Shown: positions 51,768-61,242 of the stretch, in pieces
Layout: each line of letters begins with the position of its first letter
Numbering within the stretch: the first letter of the stretch is position 1
NCBI RefSeq assembly: GCF_000001735.4
Contig: NC_003070.9
Coordinates: forward strand, 24,847,971 to 24,911,970
From: Arabidopsis thaliana
Lineage: Eukaryota > Streptophyta > Magnoliopsida > Brassicales > Brassicaceae
Length of the DNA stretch: 64,000 nt
Direction of reading: 5' to 3'
Program-made: the position numbers and the translations under genes
The notes under the pieces: generated by a model
Seen by the model: only the letters and a program-made list of their open reading frames with translations
Told to the model about the DNA's origin: nothing
Database searches by the model: none

Positions 51768-52292
51768 TTGTGAATACATATTCTCGGTTATAACTTTTAA
51801 CTTTATAAGTTATACTTTTATTTAGTTTCACAATAAGTGTGGTTTAATTCTTACAAGTTTGTATCAAAATAGGTATTGTTTTATATTTTGAATGTAGTTA
51901 CAGTATTTGGTGAAATTGCAATTCTATTCTTACTATTTTAATGTATTGACCAATAAAAAAAAGTTGTATAATATATTAATAAGAGATAAACAAAAAAAAT
52001 GTTTTTACTATATGTGAAGAACCTGTAAATGACATTGTGAATACATATATTCTCGGTTATAACTTTTAACTTTATAAGTTATACATTTCTTTCTTTTCAC
52101 AATAAGTGTCGTTTTAGTGTTAAAATTTTATTTCAAAATAAGTATTGTTATTATTTTTAGTGTAGATATTTGGTAAATATTCAATTTTAATGTATTGACC
52201 AATTATAAAAAATTGTATAATATATTAATAAGCGATAGACAAAAAAATCTAATTGTTTTTTTACTATATGTGAAGAACCTGTAAATGACATT
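51768..52292. repeat. Tandem duplication of about 270 bp
   Basis: Copy 1 starts at about 51768 and copy 2 at about 52038. Both begin GTGAATACATAT and TTCTCGGTTATAACTTTT. Both share an internal TTTTAATGTATTGACCAAT block and both end with ACTATATGTGAAGAACCTGT and AAATGACATT. Divergence is mostly in A/T runs. Confidence 0.85.
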
Positions 52293-54139
52293 TATACTAA
52301 AACGTAAAAAGTATGTATGATATATTGAATCAAAAATAATACTAGTAATCAGTAGTTAAGTTACATCTATTTTGTTAACGAAATAGTAAAAAAAAATGTC
52401 ATTAAGAGACGGATTTATTATTGATATCAAGTAGAGCAAAATTTGTTTGTTTAGAAACACAAACAAAATCTTAACTTTGGCGGTTTAGTCTGACTAATTT
52501 CAAATTTATGTTGTGGAGTATATAAAGTCGATAGTACTTTTTAACAATGATTTTGAAAACTAAAACTTTATGTTATTGGAGTATTATCATGGATTGGAGT
52601 TTTTGTCAATGAATTAACATGGAGATGTGGATTAGGTTAGGTTCATCGAGATATGTATTTAAAGTTGAAACATGTGTTTTATTATTATTCTTTTCATTTA
52701 TTTATTTTTTTCTTTCTGTCGGTCAGTATTGAAACATGTGTTTAGTTTCATTTGTCCTCTCAGGCCTCAGCATGTCTAGTCTAGGAGTATTCTTTATGTT
52801 TCAAAATATAAGAGGTTTTAGTTAAATATGCAGATTAAGAAATATCCATTTTTAAAAAAATTCAACCATTCATAAAAATATCATATAATATAAATAATTA
52901 TAAAATATTAAATTAATCTATAGTTATGTTACACAATTTACATAAATCACGCTGTCATGAGTAGTCTTTTTCATATATCATCTATTGACAAAATAACAAT
53001 TTATCTTGTTGTTCTTTTGAAAACTAGCTATTACTACATATATTATACATTTTTTTTCTCATAAGTGGTTTAACGCTGACAAAAAAAATCTATTGTAAGA
53101 TGGTAACCACTGAAAGCCATCTTAGGTTCAATACTTAAATAAATGATATGATATTAAAAATATTGATCATGGACCGATGTTTATCGATTTGAGCCAATGC
53201 AATCAATACGAAGAGAGACTTTTATTCCTTATTCTTTAGAAATGTATATCTCATTTTATGACTAATTAAATAATAACTGATGATCAGTATGTGGTTCTAT
53301 ACATTTAAAAATCTTCTAATTCAGTTTTTTTTTTTTTTTTGGTATCGATGTTAAGTATTTATACCGTTTTCAAGTTTGAGACAGAATACAGAGTAAACAA
53401 TAGAAGCAAAAAAAAAAAAAAAAAAAAAAAAAGGGAGAAAGACTACGACTAAAGGAACTACGAATACAAGAGATAACACGATAAGAAACACAAAGCGAAG
53501 CAACTAGTAAAGGCTTGAAGAGGAAACACCGATTCTAATTCAGTTTTCATATCTGTTTGATACTCTTAAGGTATTATATTGTTCTGTGTTCCAGTTCTAT
53601 CTCATGCTAATCAAAAATATTGTTAATACCACTCTTGCCTTTTTCAAGAACCGACATGATTTTTAAGTTTTAACCACAAATGTATTTGATTGGTAAAAGG
53701 TTCTAAAAAGTTTCAACAACTCACAAAGCCTTAAAACTGAACCATTCATGTTTTACTTTTCTTTTTAAGGCTATACAACCAAAACAAACTTTATGTTGTC
53801 TAATTAATTTCTCTGGCATAAAAAAAAAAAAAGACTCCACAACTAAAATCTTTTAAGTACAAACTACAAATAGGAACCAATTATTAGTTACTAGTTAGGA
53901 TGCATCTTCTTCTTACACGTGCTGAATTCTATCTTTTGACTTAAATGAGTGAGATGATAAAAGTCGAAAACGATTTCGCTTTTATACGCGGAAGCGGAAA
54001 CGTGTTTATTTTCTTTTCTTCGAGTCGCGACGTCGCATATATTATTTATCAAAATACAAATTTTATTATATCAAAATCATAAAGCTAAATAAATACGACA
54101 CAACTTCCAACATTTTCTCTAACCAGAAAGAAAAAAAAA

Positions 54140-56243
54140 ATGAAGAAGAGTATCGAAACTCCGTTATTGTTGAACACCAAACAATCACAAGACGAAGATA
54201 AAGAAAAAATAAGATGGGAGAAGATGAAGAAAGTTGCTTCAATGGCTGCTCCAATGGTCGCCGTGAACATGTCTCAATACCTTCTTCAAGCAACTTCTAC
54301 AATGATCGTCGGTCACCGGAGCGAACTCGCTCTCGCCGGAATCGCTCTAGGAAGCTCCTTTGCTAATGTTACCGGCTTTGGTGTTCTTGTAAGCAAGTAT
54401 ATGAACCTTTATATATATATATGTATTGGATTAATTTGTTTCTAATTATTGTTGTATACTATATAGTTTGGACTTTCAGGTTCATTGGAAACACTATGTG
54501 GTCAAGCATATGGAGCAAAACAATATCACAAGCTTGGATCTTACACTTTCACTTCAATAGTTTTCCTTTTGATTATCTCTGTTCCGATTTCGATTCTTTG
54601 GATGTTCATGAACCAGATCTTGCTGTTGCTTCATCAAGATCCTCAAATAGCAGAGTTAGCTGGTGTGTACTGTCTCTGGCTGGTACCAGCTTTATTCGGT
54701 TACTCTGTTCTCGAGTCGTTGGTTCGATATTTTCAGTCACAAAGCTTGATTTATCCAATGGTCTTGAGCTCTCTAGCTGCTCTGTCTTTCCATGTTCCTC
54801 TCTGTTGGCTAATGGTTCATAAATTTGATTTTGGAGCCAAAGGAGCGGCTGCGTCTATCGGTATCTCTTACTGGCTCAACGCGGTTTTTCTTTGGGTTTA
54901 TATGAAACGCTCTAGTCGTTGTGTCGAAACGCGGATTTATATGTCCAAGGATGTTTTTGTTCATACAAATATCTTCTTTCAATTTGCCATTCCTTCTGCA
55001 ATGATGTGTTGGTAAGTATGTACAACTTTATTAAAAATCCATATAGAATTAACCAAGTGATGGTAGTCTAGTGGTGGTCATTGTTTTGTGGATAGGTGAA
55101 AGATTTAAAATCTTAGGTTACATAAATAAATGTGTAATGGATTTTTTTTCCCTTCACTAATATTCTATTGACACTTATTTTCTTATTGCTCTTGCTTCCT
55201 TCAATAGCCTTGAGTGGTTAGCTTTCGAGGTCATTACTTTGCTGTCTGGTCTTCTACCCAACTCAAAGCTCGAAACATCGGTTATTTCGATTTGGTAATG
55301 TATCGAACCGCAAAACTATATAATCTGTGATACTTATATTTTCTTTCATTTTCTAAGCCTTAATTTTTGGGATTGAGCAGCCTCACGACCTCTTCATTGC
55401 ATTACAATCTAGTAAATGGAATTGGTGATGCAGCAAGGTTTGTTCTTACTTTAATACTCTTACATCGAATTTTCACTTCATTTTATTTTCGAAGAATTAA
55501 TGTTTCATTTTTTTTTGTTTCGTTGGTTAGCACCAATGTGGCTAATGAGCTAGGAGCTGGGAATCCGCGAGGGGCTCGTGATTCTGCTGCGGCTGCAATC
55601 ATAATTGCAGCTGTTGAGTCAGTTATTGTGAGCTCTAGTCTGTTCTTGTCTCGCAGTGTGTGGCCTTATGCATATAGCAATGTGGAGGAAGTAATTAGTT
55701 ATGTGACTGATATCACTCCTATTCTTTGTATCTCAATCCTCATGGACAGCTTCTTGACCGTCCTCTCCGGTTAGCCTTTCTTAACACGCATCTCCGGTTT
55801 TGCAACCATGTTATTATTTTTTTGTGAACGTGAACCGAATATATGTTTTGTTTTGTTTAGGGATTGTGAGAGGAACAGGGTGGCAAAAAATTGGAGCTTA
55901 TGTGAACATAACCTCTTATTATGTCATTGGTATTCCTGTTGGACTTCTATTGTGTTTTCATCTTCACTTCAATGGGAAAGGACTTTGGGCTGGTTTAGTC
56001 ACAGGATCAACATTACAAACTCTAATCCTATTTCTTGTTATTGGATTTACCAATTGGAGCAAAGAGGTGATTGTAACCGCGTAACTCGCTTTTTTCTGTT
56101 TCTAATCCATCATTCGATTTTTCGAGAAATCGAGCTAATATTTGTTTACACATTTTTTCTTCAATGAAATTTTGCAGGCAATTAAGGCTAGGGAGAGAAT
56201 TGGTGATGAGAAAGTTTGGAGACATGACTCATTGCTTAATTGA
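54140..56243 (+). CDS. DTX9: MATE-family transporter DETOXIFICATION 9
   Basis: Seven exons, 54140-54388, 54467-55011, 55208-55294, 55381-55437, 55531-55769, 55861-56066 and 56178-56243, encode 482 aa. A charged cytosolic N-terminus of about 30 residues is followed by about twelve hydrophobic membrane segments. Plant MATE signatures include the AAPMVAVNMSQYLLQ block in helix 1, [13 protein letters not shown] in helix 2, [14 protein letters not shown] in the middle and VANELGAGNPRGAR at the start of the second half. Family role: cation-coupled (H+ or Na+) efflux of small organic molecules across the plasma or vacuolar membrane. The substrate is unknown. Exon phases and the lengths of exons 2-6 are the same as in DTX8 at 61243. 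The gene symbol is from recall of the locus. Confidence 0.9.
55045..55140 (+). other. Possible SINE-like (tRNA-related) remnant in a DTX9 intron
   Basis: Within intron 2, TAGTCTAGTGGT resembles a Pol III A box. About 40 bases further on there is a degraded B-box-like region (GATTTAAAATCTTAGGTT versus GGTTCGAATCC). No cloverleaf can be drawn, so this is not a tRNA gene. Confidence 0.3.
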
Positions 56244-57715
56244 AGAAAAAAAGAAATACAAACTTTTGGGGGATTTTGATTGCTTCTTTTTTTGTGTGTG
56301 TTTGTGCAATAACCTTCAGTTGATTGTAATTTATATTGAAAGTACATTATAGTCTTTCATATGATATTAGAGTGTAAGAAAGTTTGAAAATATATCTCAG
56401 TTAAAAAATGATCTGGTATATAATAGATGAATTAAAGAGTGACCAAAGTTGATTGGTTCAAGCTTAAAACTTCTATACTATAAAGTCTATAATACAACTT
56501 TACGTGGCCAAAAAACAAATAATGAACCAAAGAGAGAGTATCTTGAAAGGATATACTCAAAGAATTAAAGAAGTCAAAAAGCAAATTTGAATACTTTCTC
56601 CGACAAGAGATGCTCATAAGAGTCAAGGTGAGTAGGTAATTGTTATGGCAGAAAACACGTGGAAGCAACGACACGTCATACATAATATTGAAGATTAACA
56701 AAAAGTTAAATTAAATCAACATCAATCCAAGAAACAAAAATGTATGGACTTGCAAAATCAGTTATACAATGAGGTGAATCCAGCCTCGCAGAAGTCCATG
56801 TTCAAGTCCAGTTTTGCACCAATATAGTATATTGGTTTCATGGACGTAAGAGTCTTGTCAAATGAATCCAGCCGCGCATCAGTCCATGTTCAAGTCCAGT
56901 TTTGCACCAGTAAATTGGTTTCACGAACGTGAGAGTCTTGTTAAATGAATCTAGCCTCGCTTCAGTCCATGTTCAAGTTCAGTTTTGCATCAAGATATTG
57001 ATTTCATGAACGTAAGAGTCTTGTCATGGAACTCCTAACAATAAATAGATTGACCCATATCATTTTTATATTACGTTCTCGGTTACATCACACTTTTAAT
57101 GTTGGATTCCTGATACGCCTGCTCAAGAGGAGGGGTTTTCAATTATATTTCAATTGAACCTCATTCTAAAACTAGCAATAAACCCAACTTGGTATTGAAA
57201 CTTAAATTTTGGGATGTTACGTTGGACATTTTTCCGAAAACTAATTTTCGGCAAATTTGTCACTCGAAACTACATTGAGAACGTTGGATTCATCTAATCT
57301 ACAAGCACTATCTTTGTAGTTTGTAGATTGTAGTGTATACTCAAACGTAAAATTTGAGGTTTGTTTCTGAGTGAGAAATGGATATCCAAAGTTGGGTATA
57401 TGAAATACACAAAATGGATAAAGTGGTTTTTGTACATATTGGAAGTTGGAGAAAAAAATCTGCTAGTATATAAGGTGAAGGTTTCATGTCCAAGGCTTGT
57501 GGCCTTCTTTATTTTTTTTTTGCTTTTTCTTTTTTCAAAAGGCTTGTGGCCTTGTGTCACCATATTTGTGTAAGTAGGGGAAGGAGCTAATTCTCTTGAT
57601 GCTTGGACGGGTGGGTTAGGTTGGGTCATTAGATGGGCTTGGGACTAAATTTTCTTTACTTAGATTCATTTTGTATTTGCTTCTCTCAATCTGAACTTTT
57701 TATATTTAACTTCTC
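56244..57715. other. Intergenic after DTX9, with decayed SWEET6 5' flank
   Basis: About 56530-56700 is similar to the region just upstream of SWEET6 (about 59277-59450). Shared blocks include AAAAAGCAAATTTGA, GTCA(T/A)GGTGAGTAG and ACACGTGGAA. A three-copy tandem repeat follows at 56775-57030. The rest is AT-rich with no gene. Confidence 0.55.
56775..57030. repeat. Three-copy tandem repeat, 83-89 bp unit
   Basis: Units begin near 56775, 56864 and 56947 with GAATCCAGCC or GAATCTAGCC. They share CAGTCCATGTTCAAGTCCAG or a close variant, then TTTTGCA, and end with a block close to TAAGAGTCTTGTCA. Confidence 0.85.
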
Positions 57716-58201
57716 AATCCTTATGGAGAGCTTCTTGACTGCACTCTCCGGTAGCCTTTCTTAACCATCCTCTCCGGTTTAGGAGCCATGTTTTTAATTT
57801 TCTTGGCCATGAACAATATGCCTCATTGTGTTTAGGTAGTGTGAGAAAATTGGAGCTTATGTGAACAAAACTTCTTATTATTTCAGTGGTATTCCCTATT
57901 GGACTACTTTTGTTTTTTTCATCTTTCCACTTACACTTTAATGGGAATGGGCTATGGGCTGATTTAGTCTCATGTTCAACACTACAAGCCCTAATCCTAA
58001 TTCTTGTTATGAAATTCACCAAAATATTTGGACCAAAGAGCTGATCAAACCAAGTTTGTATCTGTTTCTAATCCTTTACTCGGTTCTAGGGAAATCGAGT
58101 TAATATTTGTTTCTATTTATTTGGGAAACTTTTCAGGCAATCAAGTCTAGGGAGAGAATTCTTGTTGATAAATTTTGGATAAATGACTCATTGATTAATT
58201 G
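57716..58201 (+). pseudogene. MATE transporter pseudogene (3' part only)
   Basis: The sequence copies the end of DTX9. A piece of the exon 5 end (57718-57751, MESFLTALSG-like) is followed by damaged exon 6 sequence with the GAYVNKTSYY block at about 57835-58020. Exon 7 then continues with AIKSRERI at about 58137 to the TGA at about 58199-58201. Frameshifts and a missing RGTGWQ block make it non-coding. It marks a tandem copy of the DTX9 3' end. Confidence 0.85.
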
Positions 58202-58480
58202 AAGAATAAGTACAAACTATGGGTTAACATTAGTTGCATTTTTAGTGAATTTGTTCAAGAAACATCAACGACTTTTTCTCAATTTTCACTCTTGAAGAAA
58301 TGGTCCTCAAACAAAAAAAAATGACCAAAGAGAGAAGTCATATTTTTAAAAGAGTCTACGGCTTCTGAGAACTATGGACAACGAAATTTGACTTATTCGC
58401 ATATTACAGTCCTAAAAATATAAAAAAAATCCTAGATGATTATATAATAAACTTACAGTGAATAACATGAAAAGACCAAA

Positions 58481-59266
58481 TCAAACGCCGCTAACTCTTT
58501 TGTTTAAATATGGGATGTTCTCGGGTTCAGTTTGAGCGATCGCATTGGATAATCCGACTTCACCAACGTAACCGAGTCGGTTCTTCCTTTCCTCCATTAT
58601 CCCTTTGGTAGATTTGTAGTAGGTACCATACAATATTAACTGTACTAGTCCAAAAACACACCCAATCCCATTTGGTATAGCCAGGAATGGATCAAAAGGC
58701 ACAAAGCCATAAATTGTCCAAACACCTGCGTTTAGAAAACCAACTACCGATAACAAAAACGGCATGAACTCCAAACTTTTTGTTTTTATTACCATTTTCA
58801 TGACAGACAATGGAGAAGCATACATCATAGCGTTGAAAACGCAAGATACAATCCCAACGCTTATCGTCCGTTGATCGGTAGTGTGTTCGAGAGTTAAGAC
58901 CAAAACCGCAAGGGTAGCCACAAACACAACTTGAACGGTTAAAACAGCGGATATTACCAACCGATGTTGTTGACGACCACAAAATACAAAAAAGATTGTA
59001 AGGAAAACGATTTCGATCGTGATTCCTATACCGCTTATTGTAACGAGCAAGGTGCTATCAGGATGAACCATAGGAAGTCCATAAAGAGCACGAACCAAAC
59101 AGTTTAGGAGAGTCGCTAAATATGGCAATGGTGAGTATTTTTCCACTGACTTCTTTTTCACTATGTGTATAAACGTTGGCGTTGGCGATAGAAACAAACA
59201 TAGAGAGATGAAGTTTCCTAATATACCAACAATCTTCCGAATAAGATTCAACTGTTCATGCACCAT
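58481..59266 (-). CDS. SWEET6: SWEET sugar transporter 6, intronless
   Basis: A single uninterrupted reading frame of 261 aa from the ATG at 59266 to the TGA at 58481-58483. It has seven hydrophobic segments arranged as two MtN3/saliva triple-helix repeats. Blocks include [20 protein letters not shown] at the N-terminus, [20 protein letters not shown], and in the second repeat [15 protein letters not shown] and [20 protein letters not shown]. Family role: bidirectional uniporter of mono- or disaccharides in the plasma or vacuolar membrane. SWEET genes usually have several introns and this one has none. An upstream in-frame extension to 59431 exists but lacks SWEET homology, so I use the internal ATG. 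Confidence 0.93.
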
Positions 59267-59576
59267 ATTGTTATGATGAAGGGTAGTTATCTTGAAAGAA
59301 ATATAAAAAGACAAAATAGAAGAAGAAGGCAAAAAGCAAATTTGAGTAAGATTGCTCGATAGAGTCATGGTGAGTAGTTCATTTTCATAGCGGACAACAC
59401 GTGGAAACATTTTCCACGGGAGGAACAACACATGGATATATCAGAAGAAGTTAAACACACACACAAAAAAAGTCCAAACACATCGATCCACTACCAAGAA
59501 CAAAAAACGTTGGACAATGGATATGAAAAATTTGGGTTGCGTAAAATATCTATAATATTCAATTTAATAGTATGCT
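59267..59576. other. SWEET6 upstream region and hAT target site
   Basis: This is the SWEET6 5' flank on the minus strand, related to 56530-56700. It ends with the left target duplication AGTATGCT at 59569-59576. Confidence 0.55.
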
Positions 59577-60638
59577 TAGGGATATCAAAATGGGTAACCC
59601 AACTCAACTTAACTCATAATCAAATGAGTTTAAATGAGTTGGGTCAACCCATAACTCATTTAATTTAATGGGCTGAGTTGTTAAATGGATTAACCCATTT
59701 AAGTAATAATTTAATTAATTATTATTATAAAATAATAATAAATAATTATCATTATTAATTCATTATCATCAAACTTAGGATATTTACGGATTCCACTTTT
59801 TATTGGTTTACGTTTTTGGCGGGAAAATCACGGGTTTACGTTTTTGGCGGAAAAATTATAGGTTTACGTTTTTGGCGGAAAAATTATAGGTTTACGTTTT
59901 TGGCGGGAAAATTACCGCTTTACGTTTTTGGCGGGAAAATTACGGATTTACGTTTTTGACGGGAAATTCACGGGTTTACGTTTTTGGCGGGAAAATCACG
60001 GATTTACATTTTTGGCGGGAAAATCACGGGTTTATGTTTTTGGCGGGAAAATCACGGATTTACGTTTTTGGCGAGATAATCACGGGTTTACGTTTTTGGC
60101 GGGCAAAACACGGGTTTACGTTTTTGGCGGGAAAATCACGGGTTTACGTTTTTGGCGGGAAAATCACGGGTTTATGTTTTTGGCGGGAAAATCACGGATT
60201 TACGTTTTTGGCGGGAAAATCATGGGTTTACGTTTCTGGCGGGAAAATCACGGATTTATGTTTTTTGGTGAAAAAATTACGAGTTTACTTTTTCTCAATT
60301 TCATCGCTTGTATATTTAAGAAATTTGGAAAAATATTAATTTTATTAAATTGGTTTAGATGTGTTGGTTAAACTTAAATTGGCATTGATTTAGAGATTTT
60401 AGTTGGTTTAATTCAATTTTACAAAACTTGATAGTTTAATTGGGTAACCCATTGAAACCATTAACCATTACAACCCAACTCATTTTACTCATCAAACCAA
60501 TTGACTCATCAAACCAATTGACTCATCAACTCATTTGACCAATCAACTCATTTGAGTCAAAAATTTTAACTCATTAGGGTTCATGGGTTGAGTTGAGTTG
60601 AGTTGACCCATGAATTTTGACCCATTTTGACACCTCTA
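59577..60638. mobile_element. Non-autonomous hAT-type DNA transposon carrying an E2F-site array
   Basis: The element is 1062 bp and flanked by a perfect 8-bp target duplication, AGTATGCT (59569-59576 and 60639-60646), the hallmark size of hAT elements. The terminal repeats are 19 bp: TAGGGATATCAAAATGGGT on the left and TAGAGGTGTCAAAATGGGT as the reverse complement of the right, 16 of 19 identical. Subterminal zones hold many AACTCATTTGA and CCCAACTCA-type motifs in both orientations, as expected for hAT transposase binding. The centre is a 28-bp tandem array. There is no transposase reading frame. The repetitive frames of 127-147 codons in the array are a by-product of the repeat. Confidence 0.88.
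59806..60282 (+). repeat. 17-copy, 28-bp tandem array of E2F-type sites
   Basis: Units of 27-29 bases (mode 28) carry the core at about 59812, 59840, 59868, 59897, 59925, 59952, 59980, 60007, 60036, 60063, 60091, 60119, 60147, 60175, 60204, 60232 and 60259. The consensus is GTTTTTGGCGGGAAAATCAC followed by GGGTTTAC. Ten units contain the intact palindrome-like E2F site TTTGGCGGGAAA, and one more has TGGCGGGAAA. The others differ by one or two bases. All units have the same orientation. Confidence 0.95.
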
Positions 60639-60646
60639 AGTATGCT

Positions 60647-61242
60647 ATTCATTTAGACTGGAGTCAGAAAATTCGAATAATCATAAATTTATGGAACATA
60701 TATAATATTCTTAGTACAATATTCATTATTTTTGGGTGGATACTGATAACAAAATGAGAATTACCCAAAAATATTACATTCTTAATTAAATTTTTAGTCT
60801 AAAAGTATTATTACTAATTTATTTTTCCAATTATACCAAAACAAAATTGTATTTCCAACCAAAATAAATTACAAATTACAAATAAAATTAAAATTTCTAT
60901 TTAGGTTCTTTCTGAAATTTCCATTAGTTTCTGTCAGTTCCACCAGCTTCATTCTCTTTTATCTATTCAACAACTAACTAGTCAACGTTTAAAAAAAAAA
61001 TCTAGTCAACGTTTTGTATTAACTTCCTCGACAAGTTCCCATAACTCTACCTACTCAACTTTTATGGAGACCACGTCTTCGCGTCATTGTTTAATTCATT
61101 TCACAAGGTCAACGCATATATTTCCCTATTTTTTAGTCTAATTCAACGAAGAGTTCTTTATCGTTCCCCAAGTTTTTTTCATTTGGATCCATTCAATCTT
61201 ATTGATTGTAGCGCTTCTCTAAAAACAGTTTTGATCAAGACA
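60647..61242. other. Intergenic and DTX8 upstream region
   Basis: AT-rich sequence after the hAT element. A short repeat of the block CTAGTCAACGTTT lies at about 60977-61015. The last 160 bases are probable 5' UTR. I see no gene. Confidence 0.5.

Larger units (their letters stand above)
49046..54139. other. Five-kilobase gene-free AT-rich spacer
   Basis: No supported gene. Contents: a two-copy 50-base-period repeat at 49404-49495, a short MITE at 50342-50504, a 270-base tandem duplication at 51768-52292, a poly-T run at about 53325-53340 and a poly-A run at about 53409-53433. The last few hundred bases are the DTX9 promoter. The reading frame at 51616-51831 has no domain and lies mainly in front of the duplicated sequence. 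Confidence 0.6.

Noticed and set aside
55045-55140. tRNA gene in DTX9 intron
   Set aside because: The A-box resemblance is present but no cloverleaf stems or anticodon loop can be formed.
58481-59431. N-terminally extended SWEET6 starting at 59431
   Set aside because: The extra 55 residues have no SWEET character. The ATG at 59266 gives the family's normal start and length.
59806-60282. Possible CRISPR array
   Set aside because: The units are contiguous without unique spacers, and the genome is a plant nuclear genome with no cas genes.
59928-60371. Long repetitive reading frames of 147 and 127 codons with a 28-residue period
   Set aside because: They are produced by a 28-bp tandem repeat read in rotating frames. 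There is no promoter or domain, and the sequence is inside a transposon.
61087-61242. N-terminal extension of DTX8 from 61087
   Set aside because: DTX9 has no counterpart, and the stretch looks like 5' UTR.
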